Shown here one piece after another: positions 20,375 through 30,222 of a stretch of DNA of 64,000 nt (the first letter of the stretch is position 1; each line of letters starts with the position of its first letter). Both the position numbers and the translations under genes were made by a program. The DNA is from Ekhidna sp051379705 (GTDB taxonomy: Bacteria > Bacteroidota > Bacteroidia > Cytophagales > Cyclobacteriaceae). The notes below the pieces were generated by a model, which was not told the origin of the DNA, ran no database searches, and saw only the letters and a list, made by a program, of their open reading frames with translations. Location: assembly GCF_051379705.1 (NCBI RefSeq), contig NZ_CP179868.1:1364001-1428000 (forward strand), read 5' to 3'.

Positions 20375-22168
20375 TTACTCAGGGAAGATATCTTCCATTT
20401 CATGGATTACTCCATTATTAGCCCAGATATCTGTAGCTATTAATCCAAGATTATTATTCGCAGGATCATCTGAATCAGTAACAACCACCGGCACTCCACC
20501 AATTAGTATCCAATCAATAGTTTCACCATTAAGCAATGTCTGCTCAGGAAGATCTGCTCCAATTATCAGTGCACTAGTTACTTCACCCGGTACCATCTGA
20601 TTTTCTAGAAATGCAGTAAATGCGTCAGTCACTTCCACATCTTCGGCACCTCCTGCAGACAATGTATCCATATCTGCCGGATCTGTATAATCAAAGTAGA
20701 ACGTAATCGCTGCGTTACTAACTGCATAGAACGTAACGTCAGCAGCATCAGCATCAGCATCCTTACCTGTAATTCGTAGCATCGCAGCCAACAAAGTATA
20801 ACCTTGATCCTCAAGTACGTCAGTGATATCCTCCTCAGGAAGTGGCGTAGGATACGCTCCGGCAAACATTCTATTTCTGAAACCATTATAAGTACCAGTA
20901 GAAGACGAACTTAGGAAACCTTGATTATTCAAAGACCAAGTAACTCCATCACCAGTATGCTGCGTATAGAATTCAGAGCCATTTACCGAGGTTACCTTCA
21001 CACCGCTACTAGGTCCTCCTTGGTCATCTCTAAATGGTTGAGAACCGTCGAAAGTATACGTTTCTAACCAATCTTGAATTTCATCACCGTCAGCAAAGTC
21101 TCCAGGAACTGGGTTTTCTGGATTACCGAAATCAAAATTTAAGATCGTAACTTGCTGATCAAGAGATGTGTAGTCGAGTGGTTCGGTTGCCGCATCGTTC
21201 AATGCTACCCAATCGCCTAGGTAATCTGCTATCACCTCATCAAGATCCAACACGACATCTATTTCATGAACTACACCATTATCTGCAGTGAAATTAGCTG
21301 AGTCTGAATCAATTTCAACACCGTTGTAATTAAATGCTCCATCGCTAACTACCCATTCCTGGAATCCATCTTCTTCAGCTCCAAGTAGCGTTACATACTT
21401 ACCATCTGCAAATTCAGTTTGATAAGTTCTACTTGAAATAACATGGAACCTAAGGATACTGTCGACAACATTATCACTCAATCCTGCTAAAGTAGCAGCA
21501 TCATATCCAGCTGCAGTAAACGCATCATCACTAGGAGCAAGAACTGTAAAGCTTCCTGCACCAGACAGCGCTGCATCCAATCCTACTCTGGTAATTAAAC
21601 CAGATAGAGTGGCATGATTTGGTGAGCTATCGATGACATCAAAAACACTAGTCTCAGGAACTGAAAGTACCCGGCTAATGCCATGGATAACACCATCTTG
21701 GCTGTACAAATCTGCTTCAACAACTGTTGCTTTACCATTCAAACCGATGCTTCCATCGACTGAATACGTTGGATAGATATCCTTTCCACTTACCGCTGAG
21801 GTCAGAGATGCATCAGTCGAAGCAGAAGTAAATGGAGATGCCGTAATGTGGTATCTCAAAACTCTTGCTAGATCTGTTGCATTAATGTCGGTTACCGATG
21901 TGGCACCAACAGAGCTCAAATAGTTTGACATTGCTGCGTTAGTTGGTGCAAATACGGTTACTGTATCACTTCCAGATAACGCACCTTCGACGCCTGCGTG
22001 TGCCACAGCGTCAACAAACAGTGTAAAGCCCCTCAGCTCCAGAATATCTAGTGTGCTTAAATCAGCATAGAAGCTAGTATCCGAGGTACTTACATCAGGA
22101 TCATAGTCCTTACACGCAGTAAATCCTACGACTATGGCTATTATATATAATAATTTAATCTTCATCAT
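20375..22168 (-). CDS. Fasciclin (FAS1) domain lipoprotein
   Basis: A 597-residue cell-surface lipoprotein. The lipobox is VGFTACKDYD (Cys about 20). At least two FAS1 domains are clear: about 36-165 (TVTVFAPTNAAM, VLRYHIT, GVIHGISRVL) and about 170-310 (FTVLAPSDDAF, ILRFHV, GVVHEIDVVL). The C-terminal half, about 320-597, ends in another FAS1-like finish (NNGVIHEMEDIF) and may hold degenerate third and fourth repeats. FAS1 domains mediate adhesion or ligand binding. It starts two bases after the preceding lipoprotein gene, so it belongs to the SusCD operon and may be an accessory surface-binding protein. Confidence 0.85.
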   Translation of the reverse strand: MMKIKLLYIIAIVVGFTACKDYDPDVSTSDTSFYADLSTLDILELRGFTLFVDAVAHAGVEGALSGSDTVTVFAPTNAAMSNYLSSVGATSVTDINATDLARVLRYHITASPFTSASTDASLTSAVSGKDIYPTYSVDGSIGLNGKATVVEADLYSQDGVIHGISRVLSVPETSVFDVIDSSPNHATLSGLITRVGLDAALSGAGSFTVLAPSDDAFTAAGYDAATLAGLSDNVVDSILRFHVISSRTYQTEFADGKYVTLLGAEEDGFQEWVVSDGAFNYNGVEIDSDSANFTADNGVVHEIDVVLDLDEVIADYLGDWVALNDAATEPLDYTSLDQQVTILNFDFGNPENPVPGDFADGDEIQDWLETYTFDGSQPFRDDQGGPSSGVKVTSVNGSEFYTQHTGDGVTWSLNNQGFLSSSSTGTYNGFRNRMFAGAYPTPLPEEDITDVLEDQGYTLLAAMLRITGKDADADAADVTFYAVSNAAITFYFDYTDPADMDTLSAGGAEDVEVTDAFTAFLENQMVPGEVTSALIIGADLPEQTLLNGETIDWILIGGVPVVVTDSDDPANNNLGLIATDIWANNGVIHEMEDIFPE

Positions 22169-22170
22169 GT

Positions 22171-23079
22171 CTAGTTTTTAGTTAAAGTGAATCCATAATC
22201 CCCAAAACCAAAGCTCGTTGCAGATGCCGTTATTTTGAACGAATTCTCATCATAAGAATTAGTTTCAGAAAAATCTATAACATTCCATAGTGCCGTCAAA
22301 ATTGTAGTGCCACCATTAAATGTTACTGATCCTGGGCATGTTTCGAACTTTAAGATTGTTCCATCAGGGAAATACTCATCAAATCCCGGAGAATTTGTAA
22401 CAATTACTGATGTAAGTGTCACATCTGATGGATTTTCAGAGAATGTCAATTGATAGCTTTCAGCAAAGAAAAAGCCTAATCCATTTGGATCATTTACAGT
22501 CGTGAAAGCTTCTTCCACCTTATATGTCCCATACCAATCTGCAATTGTGATTGGACAATCGTCGTCTACAAGTGTAACAGAAGCTACAGCAGACTTAGCA
22601 AGATTCGCATTACCGATGTTATAAGAATTATCGGAAACATCAGTGATTGTCAATGTTAATGATTTATTCCCTTTAGGGAAAACATCATCAACAGTAATAA
22701 CACTGAATCTAGCCGAAGCTTCTCCTGCCGGAATTACCAGTGACCCTAAATCTTTAGAGACTGAAAATTCACTACTTGCGTCTTCTCCCAAATCAGCAAA
22801 ATCTGATTGCTCAAGATACTCTGCGCTCGCATTTATACTGACAGTCAAAGCTTGACTTAAATCTGATGTGGACCTCAACACTATAATATCAACACTATTA
22901 CTACCTATAGTGGAAGCTCCATTCAAGTCACTTGAAGAAGAGCTCTCTCCAACAGATAGGCTAGTAGATGAAAATGCTACAAATTTTTGATCTCCAACCG
23001 AAGCAAATTCAGTCTCAGTACAAGAGAAAATTATACTTGCAGTTAAGATCGTTAGAAAAAATATTTTTAAAATCTTCAT
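22171..23079 (-). CDS. Calx-beta-like surface lipoprotein
   Basis: A 302-residue lipoprotein with lipobox SIIFSCTETE. The first two thirds resemble a Calx-beta-type domain (LVIPAGEASARFSVITVDD, LTLTITDVSDNSY, SVTLVDDDC). The C-terminal 110 residues form a separate beta-rich unit after DDDCPITIADWYGTYKV. The lipoprotein of the second SusCD locus (59395-60237) has the same two-part plan and position. It is probably the third component at the outer-membrane surface, analogous to SusE/SusF-like accessory lipoproteins in function (inference). Confidence 0.75.
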   Translation of the reverse strand: MKILKIFFLTILTASIIFSCTETEFASVGDQKFVAFSSTSLSVGESSSSSDLNGASTIGSNSVDIIVLRSTSDLSQALTVSINASAEYLEQSDFADLGEDASSEFSVSKDLGSLVIPAGEASARFSVITVDDVFPKGNKSLTLTITDVSDNSYNIGNANLAKSAVASVTLVDDDCPITIADWYGTYKVEEAFTTVNDPNGLGFFFAESYQLTFSENPSDVTLTSVIVTNSPGFDEYFPDGTILKFETCPGSVTFNGGTTILTALWNVIDFSETNSYDENSFKITASATSFGFGDYGFTLTKN

Positions 23080-23097
23080 ATCAAAATCATTTAGAAT

Positions 23098-24453
23098 TTA
23101 GTAACCAGGATTTTGTGTTAGATTCGGATTCTGCTGTATTTCCCTTTGAGGAATTGGCATAAGTTCGTCATTAGCTGTGAAGTTACTTCCAGCTACTGAA
23201 CCCATTACGCTCTGCGCATTACCTGTTCTAACCAAATCAAACCATCTGTGGCCTTCAAAACTTAGCTCGACAAATCTCTCTGCTAAGACATCTGCTAAAC
23301 TTCCTGATCCAGAATAGGCAGGAGCTCCCGCTCTTGTTCTAAGTGCATTGATGTCCGCAGCGGCTGTTGCTGAGTTACCTTCCGCTCTAATCAGATGCAT
23401 CTCTGCCAATCTGAAAAGCACAGTATTGTCAGTTCCTGTGTTTACATCAGTATACTTCTCCACAACATATCGTCCCTGAGGGTCGCTACCATTTAGAGAG
23501 ATAAGAGCTCTTGGATCATCATCACTAGTGATAGTTAAATCACCAAGCATTGCGCTTACTAATTCATCACCAACAGCATATTCAAAACGACCTCCATCCT
23601 GAAGGAACTGAAATGCTAAACCACTACCATCTGTAGCACTGTAAAACATTGAGAATATGATTGGGCCTCCAGTTTCTGGGTTTCTATATCCTGGAGTAAA
23701 GATTCCAGAATAAGATCCTCCAAGAGAATATCCACCGTTTGTAATCACATCATCAGCTACTGTTGCAGCTGCTGAAGCATCGCCATTGTAAAGTAATGCT
23801 CTTGCTCGAAGCGCTTTCGCAGCCCACTCAGTAGCACGGTATTGAGCGTTTGCACCCCAATCAGCCGTAGCTAACTCTGTAGCCGCAGCAGCTGCTTCGG
23901 TAATAACGAAATCATAAACGTTTCCCTGAGAAGTACGTGCAATTTCACTATTTACCGCAACATCGGTAGTAGTCACCAATGGGATTGCTCCGTATAGTGC
24001 TGCTAAATGATGATGAAGAAATGCTCTCACGAATCTTGCTTCTCCAATGTGTACGCTTTTCGCTTCCGCAGTTAAATCAGGAAAGTCAGTTACTTCCAAA
24101 ATTTCAATCACGTTGTTACACTGGAAAATAGTCGTATATGCTTGTTGCCAAATGTTATCTAATGAAACATTTGCAGCGGTAACATCATTCTGATCCATTT
24201 CAGCAATGGAAGGGAATGAACCACTGTGTTGCAATTCGTCGCTTAATATACCTACATATCCAATACTAGCATCACCGTAAAGGTTGGCTGTTTGCATTCT
24301 ACTGTAAATACCTAGGATCGCTTGATCTGCACTGGCAGCATCAATGATTGTATTCTCAGTCAAAATTTGATCTACAGGTTCTTGTGTTACAAAATCTTCA
24401 CAAGAAAATGCAATCGAACTTAATCCGATTATTGTTATTAATAATTTTTTCAT
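23098..24453 (-). CDS. SusD/RagB-family lipoprotein
   Basis: A 451-residue outer-membrane lipoprotein, lipobox SIAFSCEDFV. Family features are the SusD N-terminal helical repeats (ARFVRAFLHHHLAALYGAIPLV), the central LLRAEG-like helix (FRLAEMHLIRAEGNSATAA) and the C-terminal LAERFVELSFEGHRWFDLVRTG with QNPNLTQNPGY. SusD proteins close over the SusC barrel and bind the substrate. Shorter than typical glycan SusDs, within family range. 13 bp downstream of SusC. Confidence 0.95.
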   Translation of the reverse strand: MKKLLITIIGLSSIAFSCEDFVTQEPVDQILTENTIIDAASADQAILGIYSRMQTANLYGDASIGYVGILSDELQHSGSFPSIAEMDQNDVTAANVSLDNIWQQAYTTIFQCNNVIEILEVTDFPDLTAEAKSVHIGEARFVRAFLHHHLAALYGAIPLVTTTDVAVNSEIARTSQGNVYDFVITEAAAAATELATADWGANAQYRATEWAAKALRARALLYNGDASAAATVADDVITNGGYSLGGSYSGIFTPGYRNPETGGPIIFSMFYSATDGSGLAFQFLQDGGRFEYAVGDELVSAMLGDLTITSDDDPRALISLNGSDPQGRYVVEKYTDVNTGTDNTVLFRLAEMHLIRAEGNSATAAADINALRTRAGAPAYSGSGSLADVLAERFVELSFEGHRWFDLVRTGNAQSVMGSVAGSNFTANDELMPIPQREIQQNPNLTQNPGY

Positions 24454-24466
24454 TTCTTATCGAGTT

Positions 24467-27451
24467 TTATAGTCCCAGATTAACACCTACGGAAAACATT
24501 TTCGTATTCGGGAACGTCAAGAAATCTGTACCCAGTGAAGTTGCAGTAAATCCAAATGCACTTATCTCAGGATCCGGTCCGTTATAGGCTGTCCATGTAA
24601 TAAGGTTGGTACCTTGAACATAAATTCTTGCATTTCTCAACTTAGCTTTAGAAACTAGTTCAGAAGGAAGACTATATGCTAGGGTAACATTCTTAAGTCT
24701 GATGTAAGAACCATCACTCAAGAACCTACTGTTATCATTGGTGAAATCAAGAGAAGAAGTTTGAGATGCTCTTGGGATGTCAGTAACATCACCTGGCTGT
24801 CTCCATCTTCTTAATACATTTCTATCCAGACCCCACCCAGCGCTTACGTTTTGAGAGAATTGGTGCGTGTTGTTATAAACATCAACTCCTTCTACGAACT
24901 GGAAGAATGCATCTAGAGTAATTCCCTTATAGGAGAATCCAGTTGAAAGACCCCCTACTATTTCAGGAGAGTGGTTTCCAACTACTTGATTGTCATCACT
25001 TGTAATTGCTCCATCACCATTGAAATCTTCGAAGACCGAATTTCCAGTTGCCGGATCAACTCCTAACCACTTAAGGGCGTAAAAAGTGTTGATTGGCTCA
25101 CCTTGGATGATTGCACTAGCAAATCCTGAAAGAATAGGCTCATCTGAATTCAACTCTTTCACTTCATTTCTCATGAAGGTTAAGTTCAACTTACCTGTCC
25201 ATTGGAAACCGTTCAAATCAAGTATTACACCGTTTAAGTCAAGTTCAATACCTTCATTTACAACAACACCAACGTTATCTTGGAATGATGCAAATCCTGT
25301 AGTCCATGGCACTTGATTGTTAAACAATAGTCCATTCGTTTCTTGACGGAAAACACCAGCATTCATGTTCAATCTGTTATTAAACATTGCTAATTCAAGT
25401 CCGACATCCGTCATTGTTGTTTCCTCCCAATTAAGTTGAGGGTTTTCAAGACGTGAAGGTGTTAAACCTGGTTGATCCAAGTAAGAAGCTCCACCAGAGA
25501 ATGTTCCTACATACTGGAAGTTACCAATCTGGTCGTTACCAGTTACACCGTAACTCGCTCTGATTTTACCAAACGTAATTACGTCCAGATTGAAGAAATC
25601 TTCTTCAGAGAAATTCCATCCTACAGAGAATGCATAGAAGTTACCAAACTTGTTATCAGGACCAAACTGAGATGAACCATCTCGTCTGAATGATATTGAA
25701 GCTAGATATTTCTCATCGTATGCATAATTCACTCTACCAAAACCAGACATAAAGCTCTGATCCAAACGGAATGAATCTCCATTAGTAAATACAGCAGCAG
25801 ATCTGATGTATGCTAGCGAACCTCTTGCAAAGCCCGTTGCAGAAACGAACCCTTGAGTGGTTCTTCTGTTCTGCCAAGTCATACCTGCAACAGCGGTAAT
25901 CTTGTGAGATCCGCCGAATGTTCTGCTGAATCTTAAAGTAGGCTCGATGTTATAGGTACCTTGATCTAATGTAGAGTAGTTACCAAAACCTTGTGAACCT
26001 CTACCTTGAGCAGTGGTTTCTGGCTGATACTGATCCTCTCTTACATAGTTCCAATCATAACTTAAGTCAGTTCTGAATGCTAATCCTTCTACAGGTAATT
26101 TGTATGTGAAATTCCAGTTACCTAAGAATTTATTCGTTGTGGTAACCAATTTTTGCTGAAGTGCAGCTCTAACCGGGTTTGTATTAAATCCAGGGAAAGT
26201 ATCTACAAATTCACCAGTTTCAGAATCATATATAGGTCGATAGTTTGGAGCAAGAATAGCCGCACCATACGTACCGAAGATATTGTTTCCACTTTCGACA
26301 AGATTTTGCTTATTACTAGCAAAGCTTAAGCTTGTACCGATAGTTAAATCATCTGAAGCATTGTAATCAACATTAAGTCTTGTAGAGATTCGCTCGAAGT
26401 TTGATCCAAGCATAACTCCTTCTTCATCTCTGTATCCACCACTTACGAAATATCGTAGTGCTTCATTTCCTCCTGATGCGCTTATGTTATATTCTCTGAC
26501 AACAGCATCTCTGAAGATTGCTCCGATCAAATCAGAATCAGTTACGCCATCCCATCCAAGAGTTTCATTGCTTACACTTGGATCATTTGGACTTAACCAA
26601 GGAGAATCATTTAGATATCCTTCTCGCTCAATAGCAATTTGTTCTGGGCCTGATAGCTTTTCTACCAATGCTAGCGGCTGTGCCACTCCAGTCCATGCTC
26701 TAAAATCAATCTTAGCTTTACCGCTAGTACCTCTTTTAGTAGTGATTAGAACTACACCATTCGCTGCTCTTGCACCGTAAATTGCAGTACTTGCAGCATC
26801 TTTTAGCACCTGAATAGACTCAATATCTTGAGGGTTAAGTGTTGCTAAAACGTTCTGATCTTCACCTCCAATTGCGTTTTGAGTAAGGTCACCGTTTGAA
26901 ATAACGACCCCATCTACAACGTAAAGCGGCTGAGCACCAGCATTAACTGATGTTTGACCTCTAACTCGTACCGTGACAGCACCACCTGGCTGACCACCTT
27001 GAGATTGAACGAATACTCCTGAAGCAAGACCTTGCAGTGATTGCTCTGGAGAAACGTTAGGAAGTCTTTCAATATCCTCTTTTCCAACAGATGCGATAGC
27101 ACTGGTTAATTCTGTCTTCAAGGTAGTACCGTATCCTACAACTACAACTTCTTGTAGTTCAGTAGCACCACCTAGTGTTACATCAATTGTTGTGCGGGCT
27201 CCAACTTCAATTTCTTGAGTTTCAAAACCTACATAAGAAAAGATTAGAGTAGCGCCATCATCTACTGAGATACGGAAGTTTCCGTCAAGATCAGTAGTAA
27301 CACCAGTAGTTGTGCCTTTAATCACAACATTCACTCCTGGCAAAGACTCACCCGTGTCATCGGTGATCTTTCCAGAAACCGTTCTTTGTGCCATTGCAAC
27401 AAATGCAACAGCAATGAAGAACGCAAAACTTAGTAGTAAATTCCTCTTCAT
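24467..27451 (-). CDS. SusC/RagA-family TonB-dependent outer-membrane transporter
   Basis: A 994-residue transporter. Signal peptide 1-21, an N-terminal carboxypeptidase-regulatory-like domain (RTVSGKITDDTGESLPGVNV ... DLDGNFRISV), a TonB-box/plug region (ELQEVVVVGYGT, then the SusC signature PLYVVDGV and STAIYGARAANGVVLITTKRG), and a 22-strand-type barrel ending at FSVGVNLGL. It imports ligands delivered by SusD using TonB energy. The substrate cannot be read from the sequence; the adjacent secreted metalloprotease makes peptides plausible. First gene of its operon. Confidence 0.96.
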   Translation of the reverse strand: MKRNLLLSFAFFIAVAFVAMAQRTVSGKITDDTGESLPGVNVVIKGTTTGVTTDLDGNFRISVDDGATLIFSYVGFETQEIEVGARTTIDVTLGGATELQEVVVVGYGTTLKTELTSAIASVGKEDIERLPNVSPEQSLQGLASGVFVQSQGGQPGGAVTVRVRGQTSVNAGAQPLYVVDGVVISNGDLTQNAIGGEDQNVLATLNPQDIESIQVLKDAASTAIYGARAANGVVLITTKRGTSGKAKIDFRAWTGVAQPLALVEKLSGPEQIAIEREGYLNDSPWLSPNDPSVSNETLGWDGVTDSDLIGAIFRDAVVREYNISASGGNEALRYFVSGGYRDEEGVMLGSNFERISTRLNVDYNASDDLTIGTSLSFASNKQNLVESGNNIFGTYGAAILAPNYRPIYDSETGEFVDTFPGFNTNPVRAALQQKLVTTTNKFLGNWNFTYKLPVEGLAFRTDLSYDWNYVREDQYQPETTAQGRGSQGFGNYSTLDQGTYNIEPTLRFSRTFGGSHKITAVAGMTWQNRRTTQGFVSATGFARGSLAYIRSAAVFTNGDSFRLDQSFMSGFGRVNYAYDEKYLASISFRRDGSSQFGPDNKFGNFYAFSVGWNFSEEDFFNLDVITFGKIRASYGVTGNDQIGNFQYVGTFSGGASYLDQPGLTPSRLENPQLNWEETTMTDVGLELAMFNNRLNMNAGVFRQETNGLLFNNQVPWTTGFASFQDNVGVVVNEGIELDLNGVILDLNGFQWTGKLNLTFMRNEVKELNSDEPILSGFASAIIQGEPINTFYALKWLGVDPATGNSVFEDFNGDGAITSDDNQVVGNHSPEIVGGLSTGFSYKGITLDAFFQFVEGVDVYNNTHQFSQNVSAGWGLDRNVLRRWRQPGDVTDIPRASQTSSLDFTNDNSRFLSDGSYIRLKNVTLAYSLPSELVSKAKLRNARIYVQGTNLITWTAYNGPDPEISAFGFTATSLGTDFLTFPNTKMFSVGVNLGL

Positions 27452-27490
27452 ACTAACTAGTTAATCGTTAAACATTAATTATTGAAGCCC

Positions 27491-27523
27491 GAAAGATATG
27501 CCTTTTTAAGATACTTTAACAAA
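27491..27523 (-). promoter_or_regulatory. Candidate promoter of the first SusCD operon
   Basis: TTTG (27523-27520), a 21-nt spacer and TATCTTTC (27498-27491) on the minus strand; the last base deviates from TAnnTTTG. Predicted start near 27487 gives a leader of about 36 nt before the SusC ATG. The remaining AT-rich spacer up to 27697 shows nothing else clear. Confidence 0.4.
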
Positions 27524-27697
27524 ATATAAGGCCGCATTCAAAATAGTAAGAAAACGTTTTTGTTCCAGAAAATTTAAAATTGGATGAAAAAATGGAAAAT
27601 ATTTAAAATTCCAAATTTTCACTTACTACTTAAAGTAAAGCTTTAATAAAATTCTGAATCCTTTCAAATGTTAAATTTTGTCTTTAATGCAACAATT

Positions 27698-29608
27698 TCA
27701 TTGCTTCGACCGTAGGACACGGAATTCTATCCTGCGGTTGGATTTGCGATTGATATCTGAATCATTTGGCATTAGCGGGATTGTCTCTGCGTAGCCTTTA
27801 TATGATATGCGTTGTTGGCTAATTCCTTTAGATACCAATCTTTTGTGAACCTCTTTAGCTCTTAATTCAGATAGCTTTTGGTTATAATCGTGTGATCCTA
27901 CATTATCAGTATGTCCGGATATCTCAACAATTATCTCCGGATTGTCTTTTAACAGCTGAAATGCGTTTTCTATTTCCGACAATGACTTGTCATTTATCAG
28001 ATAAGAGTCTACTTCAAAGTATATGTTTTTTAAAATAAGTGTTTCTCCTTGAGATATTGGCTTTAGACTAATATCAATTGTGTCAGGTTTTAATGCCGTG
28101 TTAAGTTCTGTTTGAAAGTGAAAATCGGTATACAAATAACCTTTCTTCTTAACATATGCGGCGAGATCAAGGCCAACGGGCAATACCATATAATACTCAC
28201 CGCTTACTGAATCCGACTGACTACTATATAAAGTAGTGTTGGCAGACAGGTCTACAACTTCGATCTCAGCTCTTAATGGCTTTGAAGTTTTATCCTCAAT
28301 AACTCTTCCGACAATGTATGAAGCTGGTTTTGACCTTACATTGGCTGGAAGTTTAATGGTTACTAGCCTGCTGTCTAGAATTTCAAAATTTTTCTGCTCC
28401 TCTTTTGCGAAATAAGCTGTTTGGCCATCCGCTCCTATTACAATTGCTACTTCATCCTTAAAAGTATTGATGGGGTAACCCAAATTTTCTGGCTTGCTCC
28501 ACACAGAATCATTCTTGACAGCTACATATAGATCATACCCACCCATTCCAGGGTATCCATTGGCTGACAAGTAAAGTGAAATTCCGTTCGGATGAATAAA
28601 AGGAGTCGTTTCATCACTCCGAGTATTGATGGATTTGCCTAGATTTTTAGGCGCACTCCAATTTCCGTCAACATTATTTGAAACCCATAAATCTCTTCCT
28701 CCGAATCCGCCTGTCCGGTTAGATGAGAAATATAAAGTTTTACCGTCGGCTGATAAGGAAGGTTGTGACTCCCAGTAAATCGAATTGACTGGTTTACCGA
28801 GGTTTTTGGGCTTTGACCATGAATCACCGGTTTTTCGGGTGATATACAAATCACAGCTTCCCAGTGAATTTCTACCATCACAGGATGTAAATATCATTGT
28901 GCGACCATCTGCTGAAACTGAGCAGGCGCCTTCATTGAGTGGTGAGTTGATTCTATCTGAGACTGATACTGCTGGTGTCCATCGATCCTCCTTGAAATAA
29001 CTTACAACAATATCCTCATCGCCTTTCACATAGTCCCTTTTAGTATAAAACATGGCGGCATTGTCAATGGTAACAGACGGTAAATATTGGAGCTTGTACC
29101 TATTGATCTCGTCGGGAAGCATTTCGAGCAGAATACTATCACTGAAGTTCAAAAGTTGATTCTTGGCAAATGCTAAACTTTCAACGAGCAAATTAATTTC
29201 CGGACTCGATGCTCTCTCAGGAACGCGTTTGAGGAAGTCATTGAGGTGTTTTTCTGCGGTTTGATATTGTCCACGGTCGAATGCCATAAAAGCAAGTCGC
29301 TCCAGCACAGATGCAATCGGATTCGGAGCAGTAAGGACATACGAGCTAAATTTAGCATACACTGAATCCTCTTGTCCAAGTGCATTATACAGACTTCCCA
29401 TTCTGATAAATGCTTCATAGAAATCTGGATCTTTGTCTACAGCCTCCTCCAAAAAAGAGATTGCTGAAGAGAAATCACGCTCTTTATACTTCTTATCTGC
29501 TTTTTCATAGAGCTTTTTCGCCTTCTTGCTTTCTGTAGAAAGGCCACCTTGAGAATATGAAATAAGGGGAATTAAAATAAGGACAAGAAGTGGAATGATC
29601 TTCCTCAT
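27698..29608 (-). CDS. OmpA-family protein with TPR and PD40 propeller repeats
   Basis: A 636-residue exported protein; I start it at MRKIIPLLVLILIP (29608), whose ATG overlaps the queE stop as ATGA, with a signal peptide. Residues of about 30-150 hold TPR-like repeats (KKLYEKADKKYKERDFSSAISFLEEAV). Then several PD40/WD40-like propeller blades follow (GRTMIFTSCDG, GKTLYFSSNRTGGFGGRDLW, GISLYLSANGYPGMGGYDLY), a carboxypeptidase-regulatory-like domain and a C-terminal OmpA peptidoglycan-binding domain (ISGHTDNVGSHDYNQKLSE, NRRIEFRVL). The architecture is common in Bacteroidota, including PorE-type proteins of the T9SS, but this protein cannot be assigned to that role from sequence alone. Confidence 0.9.
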   Translation of the reverse strand: MRKIIPLLVLILIPLISYSQGGLSTESKKAKKLYEKADKKYKERDFSSAISFLEEAVDKDPDFYEAFIRMGSLYNALGQEDSVYAKFSSYVLTAPNPIASVLERLAFMAFDRGQYQTAEKHLNDFLKRVPERASSPEINLLVESLAFAKNQLLNFSDSILLEMLPDEINRYKLQYLPSVTIDNAAMFYTKRDYVKGDEDIVVSYFKEDRWTPAVSVSDRINSPLNEGACSVSADGRTMIFTSCDGRNSLGSCDLYITRKTGDSWSKPKNLGKPVNSIYWESQPSLSADGKTLYFSSNRTGGFGGRDLWVSNNVDGNWSAPKNLGKSINTRSDETTPFIHPNGISLYLSANGYPGMGGYDLYVAVKNDSVWSKPENLGYPINTFKDEVAIVIGADGQTAYFAKEEQKNFEILDSRLVTIKLPANVRSKPASYIVGRVIEDKTSKPLRAEIEVVDLSANTTLYSSQSDSVSGEYYMVLPVGLDLAAYVKKKGYLYTDFHFQTELNTALKPDTIDISLKPISQGETLILKNIYFEVDSYLINDKSLSEIENAFQLLKDNPEIIVEISGHTDNVGSHDYNQKLSELRAKEVHKRLVSKGISQQRISYKGYAETIPLMPNDSDINRKSNRRIEFRVLRSKQ

Positions 29609-30222
29609 GGGATGTCCATGTACTTGTGTATTTGTAATGATATCTTCCATCTTGGATTTTGCTTAACAAAATCAACGATCAAAGGTGTCATTTCTTTTTC
29701 TTTTGACCACTCAGGTTGCAAAAACAATTTAGCGTTCAAATTCATTTGTTTTGCATGGTCTGATGCCCATGCAAAATCACTTTTGTTGTAAGCAACCACT
29801 TTGAGTTCATGTGAACTCTCATAGAATTCATCTAATGGGGCTTTAAACTTTTTCGGCGAGAAGCAGATCCAATCCCAGTCTCCACTAAGCGAGTATGCTC
29901 CCGAGGTTTCAATATTTGCCTGCATTCCGGCCTTCTTTAAGGATTTTGTAAGCTCGGATAAATCATACATTAATGGTTCGCCACCGGTTACTACTACTAC
30001 CTGTGCTCCTGATAACTTGGCTTCCTTGGTGATGTTGTCAACACTGTGCCAATCGAATTGAGAGGCGTCCCAAGATTCTTTCACATCACACCATACGCAT
30101 CCGACATCACAGCCACCCAATCTCACAAAATAGGCTGGCGTTCCGGAATAGAAGCCTTCACCCTGTATAGTATAGAATGACTCCATCACCGGTAAAAAGG
30201 CCGGATCAGTGATTGAGCTCAT
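29605..30222 (-). CDS. queE: 7-carboxy-7-deazaguanine synthase
   Basis: A 205-residue radical SAM enzyme of the queuosine and 7-deazaguanine pathway. The cluster motif CxxxCxxC is Cys38-Cys42-Cys45 (LGGCDVGCVWCD). The N-terminal YTIQGEGFYSGTPAYFVRL is diagnostic, and VTGGEPLM binds SAM. It uses the product of QueD, encoded at 17097-17519. It overlaps folD by 17 bases and the downstream OmpA-family gene by ATGA, so these unrelated functions share an operon. No queC or queF is in the window. Confidence 0.94.
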   Translation of the reverse strand: MSSITDPAFLPVMESFYTIQGEGFYSGTPAYFVRLGGCDVGCVWCDVKESWDASQFDWHSVDNITKEAKLSGAQVVVVTGGEPLMYDLSELTKSLKKAGMQANIETSGAYSLSGDWDWICFSPKKFKAPLDEFYESSHELKVVAYNKSDFAWASDHAKQMNLNAKLFLQPEWSKEKEMTPLIVDFVKQNPRWKISLQIHKYMDIP

